A DNA stretch of 64,000 nucleotides from Chromohalobacter canadensis (lineage in GTDB: Bacteria; Pseudomonadota; Gammaproteobacteria; Pseudomonadales; Halomonadaceae): positions 1,798,001 through 1,862,000 of the forward strand of contig NZ_CP140151.1 in assembly GCF_034479555.1 (NCBI RefSeq). The letters run 5' to 3'. A model generated the notes under the pieces. The model was given only the letters and a program-made list of their open reading frames with translations, had not been told where the DNA came from and ran no database searches. Both the position numbers and the translations under genes were made by a program. Every line of letters starts with the position of its first letter. The first letter of the stretch is position 1. Positions 42,417 through 55,675 of the stretch are shown in pieces.

Positions 42417-42627
42417 GTCGTAGAGTCCTTTTTGTGATGGCCGATTCGTCGTGCGAATGGCATGGATCTCGACGTCCGTACCGCGCCGTGAAGGTGTCGC
42501 GATCAATCGGACTGGCTTCTATAAAACCTACAGAGTTTGCGGGGTGAGCGCCACTCGTCAATGGCGTGTCCGCACATGCGTGATATACGCTTTTCGAGCG
42601 TTGAGCTGATGGCGAAGCGATAACGTA

Positions 42628-43143
42628 TTATGGATGGTGAGCCGTGTTTTGGGTGGTCAGCGTTGCCAGCGCGGCTTCTTGCGCTGGCTCGTGTATGGTC
42701 AAGCAGCGTGTTAGCTGCATTGTCAGGCTGGCGTCGTCCGCCCGGCGCTTGCGGACGGCATGCAACGTCTCGCTGAGTGCCTGAAACTGGCGCAGTGTTT
42801 CGCGTTCGGCGAGTAGCTCGGCTTCCTTGAGATGATTGCGCAGCGTCGCCACGTCATGTGCATGTCGCGCCCGCGGCTTGAGCATGCGGCGTAGGTAGCG
42901 GATCGGCTGTGTGACCTCGGCTTGCCAGGCACGGATCTCATCCAGCGTGCTGTACGCCTGCTCGGTGGGCACGAGAGCGTGATGATCGAGCCAGCAGCGC
43001 CACAACAATTCGCAGACATCCGCCCCTGCCGTATCTTGTAGCTGCAAGCAGGCGTCGGCGACTCCGGGGCGCTGGTACAACGCCAAGGCATAATCCCAAA
43101 GCGGTGGATTCCGCAGGACATCGCACAATTGGGTAGAATGCAT
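42628..43143 (-). CDS. TIGR02444 (DUF2390) family protein
   Basis: A 171-residue helical cytosolic protein with LWDYALALYQRPGVADACLQLQD and VCELLWRCWLD, then WQAEVTQPIRYLRRML, the pattern of TIGR02444 proteins. These are commonly encoded next to an ABC-F ATPase gene, as here (65 bp away, divergent). The function is unknown. The ATG at 43143 has GGAG upstream; a TTG two codons earlier is also in frame. Confidence 0.75.
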   Translation of the reverse strand: MHSTQLCDVLRNPPLWDYALALYQRPGVADACLQLQDTAGADVCELLWRCWLDHHALVPTEQAYSTLDEIRAWQAEVTQPIRYLRRMLKPRARHAHDVATLRNHLKEAELLAERETLRQFQALSETLHAVRKRRADDASLTMQLTRCLTIHEPAQEAALATLTTQNTAHHP

Positions 43144-43208
43144 GGGCAATCTCCAGCCGTCCTGGCAGGCATGGCGGCGGAACTCACCGAATCACCACCG
43201 GAGCGGGC

Positions 43209-45143
<1,935 letters not shown>

Positions 45144-45194
45144 TACGCGGAGGTGGACGCCTACCCTCGGCGAATGAGCGCGGGTCACCGGCCT

Positions 45195-45632
45195 TTATGT
45201 CTCGACGATAAAGGTCACTGGCCCATCGTTAAGCAGCGAGACCTGCATGTCGGCGCCGAATTCGCCGGTAGCGACGCGCGACCAAGCCTGCTGCGCTCGC
45301 GCCACCAAGTAATCGAATATCGCCTCGCCATGGGCGGGTGCCGCGGCGCCATCGAAACCCGGCCGCAGGCCCTTGGCGGTGTTGGCCATGAGGGTGAATT
45401 GCGGCACCAGCAGCAAGCCACCTTCTACCTGCTGCACGTTGAGGTTCATTTTGCCTGCCTCGTCGCCGAATATGCGCAGTTTGAGCAGTTTATTCAGCAT
45501 TTTATCGGCGTGGGCTTGGGTGTCTTCGGGCGCCACGCCGATCAAGGCCATTATGCCTTGCTCGATGGCGCCCGTGGTGCGGTCGTCGACGTCGACGCTG
45601 GCATGGCGGACACGTTGAATGACGGCTCGCAT
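45195..45632 (-). CDS. dtd: D-aminoacyl-tRNA deacylase
   Basis: A 145-residue homodimeric enzyme that frees tRNA from D-amino acids and from mischarged glycine. [17 protein letters not shown] is the standard start, [20 protein letters not shown] holds the QFTL motif and [11 protein letters not shown] the cross-subunit GPxTF motif. Length and motifs are complete. Its stop lies 51 bp from that of the ABC-F gene, also a translation factor. Confidence 0.95.
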   Translation of the reverse strand: MRAVIQRVRHASVDVDDRTTGAIEQGIMALIGVAPEDTQAHADKMLNKLLKLRIFGDEAGKMNLNVQQVEGGLLLVPQFTLMANTAKGLRPGFDGAAAPAHGEAIFDYLVARAQQAWSRVATGEFGADMQVSLLNDGPVTFIVET

Positions 45633-45672
45633 GGCAAGAATCCTTGTGGACGCGAAGAGATGAATATTCGCG

Positions 45673-46530
45673 CTACCAGGCGCGGCACACCATCATGTCC
45701 ACATGCACTTCGGCGAGCAAGCGCTCAATCAAGGGCGCCGGTTGGTGCCGGCCGAAGAGCGCCAGGTCCTGGTGTCCGAGTGCCAGCAGATCGGGCGGTT
45801 GGCGACGCAGGTAATCCATCAGCACCTCGCCGGGGTCGCCTTGCTCGAGGACCAGCTCAAGCTCCGGCACGTCGCCGACCTCTTCCATGAGCTTGTCGAT
45901 TTCCGCTTCCAGGCGGATGCGGCGCGCGGCGAGTTCGCGCTCGCGCCAGCGGGCATAGCCGCTATCGGAGCCCATTTCATCGTCGCCGGGTAAGTGCCAA
46001 GCATGCAGTAGGGTCAAGCGTGCCTGGGGGAAATGTGTCAGCACGTCGCGCAGGGTGTGGCGGCTGGCCAACGAAAAATCCACCGGCACTAGCACGTCTT
46101 GCCACGCTTGCTCGGGACTGTGGCTCACGGTGAGTACCGGGCACGGCGCACGGCTCAGTACGCGGGCCAGGGTCGTGCCACCGACCAGCGCGTGCTGACC
46201 GCGTTTACGGTGGGTGCCGAGCACGATCATGGTGGCATCGCGGTCATGCGCTTCGCGGATTATCTCGGCATAGGGCGCTCCGGTGACCGTCTGTATCAAG
46301 GTTTCGGGTGCGGTAAGCGCGTAATCCTCGCGAATATCGGTCAACTGACGCTCGAGCTCATGGACGACGCCGGCCTCCAGATCGTGCAGTGCCTGATGCG
46401 GCAGATAGGGATCGAGGACGTGGAGGATGTCCAAGCGGCAGCCTTGGGCATGGGCCAGTTTCACGGCACGTGCGAAAGCGGCACGGTTTTCGGCGGACAG
46501 GTCGCAAGCCAATAATAAGGTCTGAGGCAT
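45673..46530 (-). CDS. Tandem universal stress protein (UspA family)
   Basis: A 285-residue protein with two Usp domains (about 1-143 and 148-285). Domain 1 has the ATP-binding pattern [23 protein letters not shown]. Domain 2 has [23 protein letters not shown], where the glycine spacing is altered, so only the first domain looks able to bind ATP. It resembles UspE-type tandem proteins. It is a cytosolic stress protein of unknown direct activity. Confidence 0.88.
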   Translation of the reverse strand: MPQTLLLACDLSAENRAAFARAVKLAHAQGCRLDILHVLDPYLPHQALHDLEAGVVHELERQLTDIREDYALTAPETLIQTVTGAPYAEIIREAHDRDATMIVLGTHRKRGQHALVGGTTLARVLSRAPCPVLTVSHSPEQAWQDVLVPVDFSLASRHTLRDVLTHFPQARLTLLHAWHLPGDDEMGSDSGYARWRERELAARRIRLEAEIDKLMEEVGDVPELELVLEQGDPGEVLMDYLRRQPPDLLALGHQDLALFGRHQPAPLIERLLAEVHVDMMVCRAW

Positions 46531-46708
46531 GATACGTCCCTCCTACGAGAAGGCGGCGTGCGAATGCAGGCGACACCGCGCTGACGTCGAGCAGGATGGT
46601 AGTGACCGCTACGCCATGGGTGGCATGGCGGTGAAGCAAAGCATGGTTGCCTCCGACGCTCTCTGCAAGTATAGGGTGACGATAAGCTCCGCGTATGCCT
46701 GCGTGTTC

Positions 46709-47542
46709 TCACCACCAGGCGTGGAAATGATGCACCGGCCCGCGCCCTTGGCCGACATCGAGATGCACGCTGGCATCCAGCGCCGTATGCAGCCAGCGTT
46801 TGGCGTCGCCGATGGCTGCGTGGATATCGGCGTGGGCATTGGCCTCGGCCGGTAGGCGGGCGAGATAGGCGGTCACCGCCGAGGACAGCGCACAACCGGT
46901 GCCATGCAGGTTTTGGGTGGCGATGCGCGGTGCCTCGAGCCATTCCACACCCTGTGGGGTCGCGAGCAGATCCGGGCAGGCGTTACCGCTGAGGTGGCCG
47001 CCCTTGAGCACCACATACGGGGCGCCGAGGTGCGTCAGCTCGGGTAGCAATGTGGCCATCGCCTGTGTGGTGCGTGGGGTGTCGGCACCCAGTAGCACCG
47101 CAGCCTCCGGCAGGTTGGGAGTGATCACATCGGCCAGGGGAACCAGGACGTCACGCACCGCGCGGATGCCGGCGCGATCGACCAGGATGTCGCCGCTCTT
47201 GGCGACCATCACCGGGTCGAGCACGACCCAGCGTGGCCGGTAGCGGGTCAGGGCGTCACGAATCGTCGTGGCGACGTCCATGCTCGCCACCATGCCGATC
47301 TTGACCGCGTCGATGCGCACATCGCCGAGCAGGTTGTCGAGTTGCTCGGCGATCATCTCGGCGGGGATCGGGTGCACGGCACGTACGCCTTGCGTGTTCT
47401 GGGCGATCACGGCCGTGATGACGTTGGTGGCATAGGTGCTCAACGCTGAAAACGTCTTGATATCCCCCTGCAACCCGGCGCCGCCGGAAGGGTCGGAGCC
47501 GGCGATAGTAAGGACATTGGGAGGTGTCTGAGCGCTGGACAT
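46709..47542 (-). CDS. thiD: Hydroxymethylpyrimidine / phosphomethylpyrimidine kinase
   Basis: A 277-residue ribokinase-fold enzyme that phosphorylates HMP twice for thiamine synthesis. LTIAGSDPSGGAGLQGDIKTF is the diagnostic N-terminus, LDPVMVAKSGD the middle motif, and LHGTGCALSSAVTAYLA the catalytic Asp-type anion hole with Cys. AAGG precedes the ATG. It lies 14 kb from thiSG. No THI-box riboswitch was recognised upstream. Confidence 0.94.
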   Translation of the reverse strand: MSSAQTPPNVLTIAGSDPSGGAGLQGDIKTFSALSTYATNVITAVIAQNTQGVRAVHPIPAEMIAEQLDNLLGDVRIDAVKIGMVASMDVATTIRDALTRYRPRWVVLDPVMVAKSGDILVDRAGIRAVRDVLVPLADVITPNLPEAAVLLGADTPRTTQAMATLLPELTHLGAPYVVLKGGHLSGNACPDLLATPQGVEWLEAPRIATQNLHGTGCALSSAVTAYLARLPAEANAHADIHAAIGDAKRWLHTALDASVHLDVGQGRGPVHHFHAWW

Positions 47543-47730
47543 GGTCTGACCTTCAGTCTTCTAGCGTGGAGCGTAGGATACCGGCAAAACGTTCGGCGGA
47601 CAGGGGGATGTGGTGGAGCAACTCAAGATATGCCTGGGTGACTTAGACTTTCGTCGAAGCCTGGCGAGAGGTGAGCTCGCCCCATAGAATTATTTTTATT
47701 AAAACAACCTTTCCTGAATAACGCTTCCGG

Positions 47731-47906
47731 CGTAAGTGATGACTTACGGACTAAGTCCGACGAGTAGTGATCATGGTGCTTGACATGGCGTTAACTTACT
47801 AACTTTGTCGTTGGCCTTCCTGACAGATGCTACTTAATCCCCTAGACTCGTAGGGACTCGCCACACGCAGGCAACGTGAATGGCGCCACGAGGTGCGTGC
47901 ACCTCG
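47731..47906 (+). promoter_or_regulatory. nuo upstream region with three exact dyads and a consensus -35
   Basis: CGTAAGT-4-ACTTACG (47731-47748) is followed at once by CGGACT-A-AGTCCG (47747-47759). TTGACA is at 47780-47785, without a clear -10. CGAGGTGC-2-GCACCTCG is at 47889-47906. The 423-bp gap before nuoA (47543-47966) otherwise holds only a short protein-like frame next to thiD. The dyads may be operators; no FNR or ArcA consensus was recognised. Confidence 0.4.
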
Positions 47907-47966
47907 ATGATAACGAATATTGGGGTAGCGCCCTACCGCGCTATCCGCTGCTTGTGAGGCATGGCA

Positions 47967-48386
47967 ATGACCGATGAGGCAACCGCGCTGATCGCCGAAT
48001 ATTGGGCCGTGGGGCTATTCACAATAGCCGTGTTCACGTTATGTGCCCTGATGATCGGTGCCGCGAGCCTGCTCGGTGGTCGTAGCCGTGGTCGTAGCAA
48101 GTCCCTCCCCTTTGAATCTGGCATTGTCGGTACCGGCAATGTACGCCAACGCTTTTCCGTCAAGTTCTATCTGGTCGCGATGCTGTTCGTGATCTTCGAT
48201 ATCGAAGCCGTATTCCTGTTCGCCTGGGCTGTATCGGTCCGCGAGGTGGGCTGGGAAGGTTTTGCGGGCGCCGCCGTCTTCATTTTTATCCTGTTGGCGG
48301 GGTTGATCTACGATAGTCGTGTCGGTGCCTTGGAGTGGGCGCCACGCAAACGTGGTCAATCGCCCGATATCGTGACGGATCGATGA
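47967..48386 (+). CDS. nuoA: NADH-quinone oxidoreductase subunit A
   Basis: A 139-residue membrane subunit of complex I with three helices. [39 protein letters not shown] is the family's core loop and helix 2 (only its Glu/Asp pattern FDIE is diagnostic). The ATG at 47967 is preferred over the one at 47961 because GAGG is 7 nt before it. It heads the 13-gene nuo operon. Confidence 0.94.
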   Translation: MTDEATALIAEYWAVGLFTIAVFTLCALMIGAASLLGGRSRGRSKSLPFESGIVGTGNVRQRFSVKFYLVAMLFVIFDIEAVFLFAWAVSVREVGWEGFAGAAVFIFILLAGLIYDSRVGALEWAPRKRGQSPDIVTDR

Positions 48387-48476
48387 GCGTACCGCCCTGG
48401 AGGCGGCCCTTAGCCGGCGAAGACCGGCATAGCGCCAGATACCCGAATTTTCTTTTTCAGAGCTTCGAGGCGCATC

Positions 48477-49157
48477 ATGCAATATACCCTGACGCGAGCG
48501 GATAGCGAGCCGGCGCCGGGTAGCGCAAGCTATCCGCTGGACAAGCGCGAAACCACCGATGACCCGATGAAGGATCAGGTTCACCGCAACGTCTTCACCG
48601 GCAAGCTGGAAGATGTCCTCAACGATAGTGTCAACTGGGGACGTAAACATTCCCTGTGGCCATACAACTTTGGCCTTTCCTGCTGCTATGTGGAAATGAC
48701 CACGGCCTTTACTGCGCCTCATGATGTGGCCCGTTTCGGGTCCGAGGTCATCCGCGCTTCCCCGCGTCAGGCCGATTTCATGGTCATCGCCGGCACTTGC
48801 TTCATCAAGATGGCGCCGGTCATCCAGCAGCTCTATGACCAGATGCTCGAACCCAAGTGGGTGATCTCGATGGGCTCCTGTGCCAATTCCGGGGGCATGT
48901 ACGACATCTATTCGGTGGTGCAGGGCGTCGATAAGTTTCTCCCGGTGGACGTCTACGTACCTGGTTGCCCGCCGCGCCCCGAGGCGTTTCTACAGGGGTT
49001 GCAGTTGCTGCAAGACTCCATTCAGCAGGAGCGTCGTCCGCTTTCCTGGGTGGTTGGCGATCAGGGCGTATATCGCGCCGAGATGCCTTCACAGCGCGAG
49101 GCGAACCGTGATCGGCGTATCGCCGCGACGGAACTGCGCTCCCCGGATGAGGTGTAG
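48477..49157 (+). CDS. nuoB: NADH-quinone oxidoreductase subunit B
   Basis: A 226-residue peripheral subunit that carries iron-sulfur cluster N2, the last electron donor to quinone. The ligands are in GLSCCYVEM (adjacent Cys pair), [11 protein letters not shown] and [10 protein letters not shown]. The first 40 residues are a variable tail. The 90-bp gap from nuoA is the widest inside the first half of the operon. Confidence 0.96.
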   Translation: MQYTLTRADSEPAPGSASYPLDKRETTDDPMKDQVHRNVFTGKLEDVLNDSVNWGRKHSLWPYNFGLSCCYVEMTTAFTAPHDVARFGSEVIRASPRQADFMVIAGTCFIKMAPVIQQLYDQMLEPKWVISMGSCANSGGMYDIYSVVQGVDKFLPVDVYVPGCPPRPEAFLQGLQLLQDSIQQERRPLSWVVGDQGVYRAEMPSQREANRDRRIAATELRSPDEV

Positions 49158-49225
49158 GCCCCGTGCCTGATGCCGTCGCCTGTTATCCGAAGTCGATCCA
49201 CCTTGCCGGGGAATGAAAACCGATC

Positions 49226-51004
49226 ATGAGCGCAGTTCAATCGCCATACGCCAATCACGCGCACGCCGATGACCCGGTGGTCCAGGCGTTATTCGCGCGC
49301 TTTGGCAACCATGTCTTCGTCGAGCAATCGACGTACACCGGCATGCCGGTCCTGTGGCTCGACCGCGAGCACCTGCTCGAGGTGCTCGGCTTCCTGCGGG
49401 ACATGCCCGAACCCTTCGAGATGCTCTTCGACCTGAATGCCATCGACGAGCGTCTGCGTAGCCATCGTGCGGATTTACCACCTGCGGATTTCACGGTCTT
49501 TTATCAGCTGATGTCGGTGTCGCGAAACCGGGATCTCATGCTCAAGGTGGCGCTTTCCGAGCGTGATCTCGAGGTGCCTAGCATTGCGGGCCTTTACCCC
49601 AATGCCAATTGGTACGAGCGCGAAGTCTGGGACATGTTCGGCATCGACTTCCGCGGTCACCCGCACCTGACACGTCTTTTGATGCCGCCTACCTGGAACG
49701 GGCATCCGCTGCGCAAGGATTATCCGGCGCGCGCCACCGAGTTCGATCCCTATACGCTGACCGTGGAAGGTCAGGATACCGAGCAGGAAGCGCTGCGCTT
49801 CGACCCTGAATCCTGGGGCATGAAGCGTAAGGACGAGAACACGGACTACATGTTTCTCAATTTGGGGCCTAACCACCCCTCCGCGCATGGTGCCTTCCGC
49901 ATTGTCCTGCAGCTCGACGGTGAGGTTGTGGTCGATTGCGTCCCTGATATCGGCTATCACCATCGCGGCGCTGAGAAGATGGCCGAGCGCCAATCTTGGC
50001 ACAGTTACATTCCCTATACCGATCGCATCGACTATACCGGCGGGGTAATGAACAACCTGCCGTATGTGATGGCGGTGGAAAAGCTGGCGGGCATCCAGGT
50101 CACCGATCGCGCCAAGACCATTCGCGTGATGATGGCGGAAATGTTCCGCATCAACAGCCACTTGTTGTTTTTGGGCACCTATCTGCAGGATCTAGGCGCG
50201 ATGACGCCGGTGTTTTTCACCTTCACCGATCGCCAGAAAGCCTATGAGGTCATCGAGGGCATCACCGGTTTTCGCATGCACCCGGCGTGGTATCGCATCG
50301 GCGGCACCGCGCAGGACCTGCCCAATGGCTGGGACAAGCTGGTTCAGGGGTTCCTCGACTGGATGCCCAAGCGCCTCGTCGAATACGAGCGCGCGATGAT
50401 GGAAAACGCCATCATCCGCGAACGCACCAAACAGGTGGCTGCCTTCACCACGCGCGAGGCGCTCGAATGGGGGGTCACCGGGCCCAATCTGCGCGCCACC
50501 GGCTGCGACTTCGACCTACGCAAGAAGCGCCCTTATTCCGGCTACGAGAATTTCGATTTCGAGGTGCCGCTGGGTGCCAACGGCGATGCCTTCGACCGTG
50601 GCCAGCTGCGTATCGACGAGATGCGTCAGAGCCTGCGCATCATCCAGCAATGCGTCGATCATATGCCGGCCGGCGACTACAAGGCCGATCATCCGCTGAC
50701 CACACCGCCACCGCGCGAGAAGATGCTCCAGCATATCGAAACCCTGATCACGCACTTCCTGCAGGTTTCCTGGGGCCCCGTGCTCAAGCCCAACGAGTCG
50801 CTGTCGATGATCGAGGCGACCAAGGGTATCAACAGCTATTACCTGACCTCGGATGGCAACACCATGAGCTATCGCACGCGCATCCGTACGCCCAGTTTCC
50901 CGCATCTTCAGCAGATCCCAGCGGCGGTGCGCGGTGCCTTGGTACCGGATTTGATCGCCCATCTGGGGAGTATCGATTTCGTGATGGCCGACGTGGACCG
51001 CTGA
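49226..51004 (+). CDS. nuoCD: NADH-quinone oxidoreductase fused subunits C and D
   Basis: A 592-residue fusion. NuoC (about 1-175) has the signature [23 protein letters not shown] block (ERE-WDMFGI). NuoD (about 200-592) has [36 protein letters not shown] and the quinone-site region, ending [11 protein letters not shown]. The fusion is typical of enterics, pseudomonads and halomonads. It forms the quinone pocket with NuoB. Its TGA ends 1 bp before the nuoE ATG. Confidence 0.97.
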   Translation: MSAVQSPYANHAHADDPVVQALFARFGNHVFVEQSTYTGMPVLWLDREHLLEVLGFLRDMPEPFEMLFDLNAIDERLRSHRADLPPADFTVFYQLMSVSRNRDLMLKVALSERDLEVPSIAGLYPNANWYEREVWDMFGIDFRGHPHLTRLLMPPTWNGHPLRKDYPARATEFDPYTLTVEGQDTEQEALRFDPESWGMKRKDENTDYMFLNLGPNHPSAHGAFRIVLQLDGEVVVDCVPDIGYHHRGAEKMAERQSWHSYIPYTDRIDYTGGVMNNLPYVMAVEKLAGIQVTDRAKTIRVMMAEMFRINSHLLFLGTYLQDLGAMTPVFFTFTDRQKAYEVIEGITGFRMHPAWYRIGGTAQDLPNGWDKLVQGFLDWMPKRLVEYERAMMENAIIRERTKQVAAFTTREALEWGVTGPNLRATGCDFDLRKKRPYSGYENFDFEVPLGANGDAFDRGQLRIDEMRQSLRIIQQCVDHMPAGDYKADHPLTTPPPREKMLQHIETLITHFLQVSWGPVLKPNESLSMIEATKGINSYYLTSDGNTMSYRTRIRTPSFPHLQQIPAAVRGALVPDLIAHLGSIDFVMADVDR

Positions 51005-51005
51005 C

Positions 51006-51521
51006 ATGACACACGCTTCGACTTCTACCGCCGCGCCCATCGCCACCGACGGTTTCGTGCTGCACGACGAGGACCGTGCGGCCATTGCCCATGAGCGCGA
51101 GCATTACCCACATCCGCAGGCGGCCAGTATCGAGGCGCTCAAGATCGTTCAGAAGCGCCATGGCTGGGTGCCGGACGCCGCCATCGAGGCCATCGCGCGT
51201 GAACTGGGTGTGCCGCCGGCGAACATCGAGGGCGTGGCGACATTCTATAGCTTGATCTTCCGCCAGCCGGTGGGGCGTCATGTGATTCTGCTGTGTGACA
51301 GCAGCTCATGCTTTCTCACCGATTATGAAGCCCTGCGTGATGCTTTCTTCGCGCATCTCGGCATCGGCTTCGGACAGACCACACCGGATGATCGGTTCAC
51401 CCTGCTACCGGTGTGCTGTCTCGGTGCTTGCGACCGTGGTCCGGCGCTGATGATTGGTGATGATACCTACGGGCCGGTGACGTCCGAGGAGATCCCCACG
51501 TTGCTGGAGGCGTACGCATGA
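51006..51521 (+). CDS. nuoE: NADH-quinone oxidoreductase subunit E
   Basis: A 171-residue peripheral subunit with the 2Fe-2S cluster N1a. The ligands lie in [10 protein letters not shown] and [15 protein letters not shown], the C-x4-5-C and C-x3-C pattern. [11 protein letters not shown] is conserved. It partners NuoF in the NADH dehydrogenase module. Confidence 0.95.
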   Translation: MTHASTSTAAPIATDGFVLHDEDRAAIAHEREHYPHPQAASIEALKIVQKRHGWVPDAAIEAIARELGVPPANIEGVATFYSLIFRQPVGRHVILLCDSSSCFLTDYEALRDAFFAHLGIGFGQTTPDDRFTLLPVCCLGACDRGPALMIGDDTYGPVTSEEIPTLLEAYA

Positions 51522-51537
51522 ACTGGGAGAACGAGGC

Positions 51538-52878
51538 ATGAGCCGGATTCTGCAAGACCGCGACGAACGCCGACCTGAAACGCACCCGCTGACCTTTCGG
51601 CTCAACGACGACGGCACGCCGGTGATGCTTGACGCCTATCGCGAGCAGCAGGGCTACGCCAGCGTCGAGCGCGCCTTTAGCGACCTGACCTCGAAGACGC
51701 TGATCGACGAGCTCAAGACCGCCAACCTGCGCGGACGCGGTGGCGGCGGATTCTCCGCTGGGCTCAAGTGGAGCCTGACCATGCAGGGTGAGGGCATCCC
51801 GCGCGGCTATATCGTCTGTAACGCCGACGAAATGGAGCCCGGCACCTTCAAGGATCGCCTGCTGCTCGAACAGCAGCCGCATCTGCTCATCGAGGGCATG
51901 ATCCTGGCTGGCTTCGCCAACAATGCCTACCAGGGCTACATCTTCATGCGTGGCGAATACGTCGACGCCGCGCGAACGGTTCAGCGCGCGCTGGAAGAAG
52001 CGCGTGCCGCTGGCTGGCTGGGCCGTGACGTGGCCGGCAGCGGCTGGGATTTCGATATTGCCCTGCATACGGGGGCTGGACGTTATATCTGCGGTGAGGA
52101 AACTGCGCTGATCAACTCGCTGGAAGGCAAGCGTGCCAGCCCTCGGGCCAAGCCGCCTTTTCCAGGGCAAAGCGGGGCCTGGGGTAAGCCCACCGTGGTC
52201 AACAACGTCGAGACGCTGTGTAACGTGCCGTCCGTCGTGCTGCATGGCGCGGATTGGTATCAGGGCTTGTCCCAAGGCAAGAGCGGTGATGGTGGCACCA
52301 AGCTGTACGGCGTCTCCGGCAAGGTCAAGCGGCCCGGCTTGTGGGAGTTGCCCATGGGTACCACGGGCAATGAGCTACTCGAGCGCGCCGGCGGCATGCG
52401 CGATGGCCATACGCTCAAGACCTGGCTACCCGGTGGCGGGAGTACCGGCTTTCTGCTGCCCGAGCATCTTGAGCTGGCACTCGACTTCGACACCATCGGC
52501 AAGGCCGGCAGCCGTCTGGGTACCGGGCTCATCGCGGTGGTGGCCGACGATCAAAGCGTGGTGTCGCTGGCGCGTAACCTGGAGGAATTCTTCGCCCGCG
52601 AATCCTGCGGCTGGTGTACGCCGTGCCGCGATGGGTTGCCGTGGAGCGTCAAGCTCCTGCAGGCCCTGGAGGCTGGCGAGGGCGAGCGGGGCGATATCGA
52701 TTTGCTGGAATCGCTGGCCGTGGACCTGGGCCCGGGCCGGACCTTCTGCGCGCATGCGCCGGGGGCGGCAATGCCGTTGGCGTCAGCGATTCATTATTTC
52801 CGCGATGAGTTCGAACGTGGTGTCACGCGTGGCCAGGGCGCGGCACATGCCGACCCAATCCCGGTGGGTAGCATATGA
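51538..52878 (+). CDS. nuoF: NADH-quinone oxidoreductase subunit F
   Basis: A 446-residue subunit that binds NADH and FMN and holds 4Fe-4S cluster N3. [15 protein letters not shown] is the FMN/NADH loop, [14 protein letters not shown] the second FMN contact, and [12 protein letters not shown] the cluster motif, with a fourth Cys in [10 protein letters not shown]. It starts 16 bp after nuoE. Confidence 0.97.
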   Translation: MSRILQDRDERRPETHPLTFRLNDDGTPVMLDAYREQQGYASVERAFSDLTSKTLIDELKTANLRGRGGGGFSAGLKWSLTMQGEGIPRGYIVCNADEMEPGTFKDRLLLEQQPHLLIEGMILAGFANNAYQGYIFMRGEYVDAARTVQRALEEARAAGWLGRDVAGSGWDFDIALHTGAGRYICGEETALINSLEGKRASPRAKPPFPGQSGAWGKPTVVNNVETLCNVPSVVLHGADWYQGLSQGKSGDGGTKLYGVSGKVKRPGLWELPMGTTGNELLERAGGMRDGHTLKTWLPGGGSTGFLLPEHLELALDFDTIGKAGSRLGTGLIAVVADDQSVVSLARNLEEFFARESCGWCTPCRDGLPWSVKLLQALEAGEGERGDIDLLESLAVDLGPGRTFCAHAPGAAMPLASAIHYFRDEFERGVTRGQGAAHADPIPVGSI

Positions 52879-52912
52879 ACGACGTGACGATGACGACGGG
52901 CGAGGAGCGATA

Positions 52913-55675
52913 ATGGCAACGATCCATGTGGATGGCCGTGATTACGAGGTCGATGGCGCCGACAACCTGCTGCACGCTTGCCTGTCGCTGGGGCTGGATA
53001 TCCCGTATTTCTGCTGGCACCCGGCCATGGGCAGTGTGGGTGCCTGCCGCCAGTGCGCGGTCAAGCAGTACAAGAACGCCGATGACACCCAGGGCATGCT
53101 GGTGATGTCGTGCATGGCGCCCGTGCAGGATGATGCCTACATCTCCATCGAGGATGATGAAGCCAAGGCTTTTCGCGCCAACGTCATCGAATGGCTGATG
53201 ATCAACCACCCGCATGACTGCCCGGTCTGCGAGGAAGGTGGCCACTGCCATTTGCAGGATATGACGGTGATGACCGGTCACGACAGCCGCCGTTACCGAT
53301 TCCGCAAGCGTACCCACAAGAACCAGGATCTGGGGCCGTTCATCGGACATGAGATGAACCGCTGCATTACCTGCTACCGCTGCGTGCGCTTCTATCAAGA
53401 TTATGCCGGCGGCGGTGATCTGGGCGCCTTCGGGGCGCACGACAACGTCTATTTCGGGCGCTTTCAGGAAGGCACGCTGGAGAGTCCTTTCTCGGGCAAC
53501 CTCACCGAGGTTTGCCCGACCGGGGTCTTCACCGACCAGACCCACTCCGAGCATTACACCCGCAAGTGGGACCTGCAGTTTGCGCCCAGCGTCTGCCATC
53601 AGTGCGCGGTGGGCTGCAATATCAGCCCCGGCGAGCGCTACGGCGATATCCGGCGTATCGAGAACCGCTACCATGGTGAAGTGAATCACTACTTCCTGTG
53701 TGACCGCGGACGTTTCGGCTATGGCTATGTGAATCGCGAGGACCGTCCCCGAGTGCCGGAGTGGCGCGAACGCCAGCGCGTCGATGCAGGGCCCGGCGCG
53801 GCCGGCGTCGTGGGCGGCACCATCAGTTTGGAAATCGACGATGCGCTGGATCGTGCCGCCGATGGAATGCGCAATGCGCGTCGCGTGATCGGCATCGGCT
53901 CGCCACGGGCGAGCCTGGAAAGCAACCACATGCTGCGTACGTTGGTGGGGGACGCCAACTTCTCCACCGGTATCGCCGCCCGTGAGCTCGAGCTGCTGGT
54001 ACGCATGAACGAGCTCAATACCCGCTGTGGCCTGCCATCGCCGAGCCTTCGCGAGATCGAAAGCTGCGATGCGGTGTTCGTGCTCGGCGAGGATCTCATC
54101 AACAGCGCCGCGCGCATGGCGCTGGCCATTCGCCAGGCGGTCAACGCCAAGGGCGAGGCGTTGGCCGCCGAGCGCGGCATCCCGTCCTGGAACGCCGAGG
54201 CGGTGAAGACGCTGGCGCAAGAAGCGCACCATCCCTTTTTCCTGGCCACGCCGGATATGACCGAGCTGGATGCGCTGGCGGAGCAGACCTACAACGCCGC
54301 CCCGGACGACATCGCGCGGCTGGGCTTCGCCGTGGCGCATTATATCGATCCCGAGGCGCCTTGCCCCGAGGCGCTGGACGACGCGACCACAGCGCTGGCA
54401 AGCCGTATCGCCGAGGCCTTGATGGCGGCCCAGCGCCCGCTGGTGGTCTCGGGGGGATCGCTGGGAACACCGGCGGTGCTCGAGGCCGCCGGCAACGTGG
54501 CGCGCTCTCTGGCGCGGCGGACACGGCCCGGGGCGTTGTCGTTGGTGCGCCGCGAGGCCAACAGCACCGGCCTGTCGCTGCTCGGTGGGCAATCGCTGGA
54601 TTGGGCCCTGGAATGCTTGACCAGCGGCGAGGCCGATGGCGTGGTGATTCTCGAGAACGATCTGTACGCACGGGCCGATGCAGGACAGGTCGACACCGCC
54701 CTGCAACGTGCCGACTGCATCGTCACGCTCGATCATCAGCGCACCGCGACCTGGGATAAGGCGGACATCGGACTCCCGGCGGCGAGCTTTGCCGAAAGCG
54801 ATGGCACTCTGGTCAGCTTGGAGGGCCGGGCCCAGCGTTTCTACCAGGTCTTCGAGCCTAGCTATATCCGCCCCGAAACGCGCATCCGTGAAAGCTGGCG
54901 GTGGCTCAACGCACTCAAGGTCAGCGTCGAACGTCAGGCGATGACGCCGCTCACGCTCGATGAGGTAACGCGTGACATGGCCATGACGTACCCCGCCCTG
55001 GCGCCGGCCGGCGATGCCGGTTTGAGCGCCGCCTATCGCGTTCATGGGCTGCGTCTGGCGCGCGAGCCTCACCGCTATAGCGGTCGCACGGCGATGCGTG
55101 CCAATCTCGATGTCAGTGAACCCCGTGCGCCGCAGGACGCTGATACACCCTTCGCGTTCTCCATGGAGGGTTATGCCGGTCACGCCGAGCCGCGCCGCGA
55201 AGTGGCGTTCGCCTGGGCGCCGGGCTGGAACTCGCCGCAGGCCTGGAACAAGTTCCAGGACGAGGTCGGTGGGCATCTGCAGGCTGGCGATCCCGGCGTG
55301 CGGTTGTTGGGGCCACTGCCCGGGGATTACGACTATGCGCGAACGCTGCCGGCACGCTTCGCTGCACGTGACGACCAATGGCTGGCGGTGCCGCAGGCGC
55401 GCTTGTTCGGGGGCGACGAGACCTCGGCGCGGGCCGAGCCGATCCAGGCGCGCATGGCCGAGACACGCTTTACCATGTCGCGCGGTGCCGCCGAGCGGTT
55501 GCGGATGTCGCCGGGCGCCACGTTGACGCTCAACCTAGGGGAACGGCAACTCACGCTTCCGGTGGCGATCAACGATGCGTGGCCCGATGGCGTGATCGGT
55601 GTGCCGGATCAGTCGGGGCTGTCCTTGGTCGCGCCGGAGTGGGCCCATCTCGAACCCCAGGAGGTGCGCGCATGA
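52913..55675 (+). CDS. nuoG: NADH-quinone oxidoreductase subunit G
   Basis: A 920-residue subunit with the N-terminal 2Fe-2S ligands ([15 protein letters not shown]...MSC), the His-Cys cluster ([14 protein letters not shown]), C-x2-C-x2-C in CITCYRC, and the extra N7 site CHQCAVGC, with the fourth Cys near residue 263. The rest is a molybdopterin-enzyme-like domain without cofactor. The ATG at 52913 has GAGGAG upstream. The frame stays open far upstream over nuoF, but that part is a shadow. It overlaps nuoH by ATGA. Confidence 0.96.
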   Translation: MATIHVDGRDYEVDGADNLLHACLSLGLDIPYFCWHPAMGSVGACRQCAVKQYKNADDTQGMLVMSCMAPVQDDAYISIEDDEAKAFRANVIEWLMINHPHDCPVCEEGGHCHLQDMTVMTGHDSRRYRFRKRTHKNQDLGPFIGHEMNRCITCYRCVRFYQDYAGGGDLGAFGAHDNVYFGRFQEGTLESPFSGNLTEVCPTGVFTDQTHSEHYTRKWDLQFAPSVCHQCAVGCNISPGERYGDIRRIENRYHGEVNHYFLCDRGRFGYGYVNREDRPRVPEWRERQRVDAGPGAAGVVGGTISLEIDDALDRAADGMRNARRVIGIGSPRASLESNHMLRTLVGDANFSTGIAARELELLVRMNELNTRCGLPSPSLREIESCDAVFVLGEDLINSAARMALAIRQAVNAKGEALAAERGIPSWNAEAVKTLAQEAHHPFFLATPDMTELDALAEQTYNAAPDDIARLGFAVAHYIDPEAPCPEALDDATTALASRIAEALMAAQRPLVVSGGSLGTPAVLEAAGNVARSLARRTRPGALSLVRREANSTGLSLLGGQSLDWALECLTSGEADGVVILENDLYARADAGQVDTALQRADCIVTLDHQRTATWDKADIGLPAASFAESDGTLVSLEGRAQRFYQVFEPSYIRPETRIRESWRWLNALKVSVERQAMTPLTLDEVTRDMAMTYPALAPAGDAGLSAAYRVHGLRLAREPHRYSGRTAMRANLDVSEPRAPQDADTPFAFSMEGYAGHAEPRREVAFAWAPGWNSPQAWNKFQDEVGGHLQAGDPGVRLLGPLPGDYDYARTLPARFAARDDQWLAVPQARLFGGDETSARAEPIQARMAETRFTMSRGAAERLRMSPGATLTLNLGERQLTLPVAINDAWPDGVIGVPDQSGLSLVAPEWAHLEPQEVRA

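Noticed and set aside
47543..47960. TPP riboswitch for thiD or thiS
   Set aside because: No THI-box pattern was recognised upstream of either gene, and the thiS leader is too short.
52133..52912. Long open frame upstream of nuoG in the nuoF region
   Set aside because: It overlaps nuoF in another frame and has low-complexity Arg/Ser/Trp composition typical of GC-rich shadows; NuoG similarity begins at the ATG at 52913.
52823..55378. 851-codon antisense frame over nuoG
   Set aside because: It is the complement of a well-supported gene in a GC-rich genome, with no ribosome site or recognisable motif.
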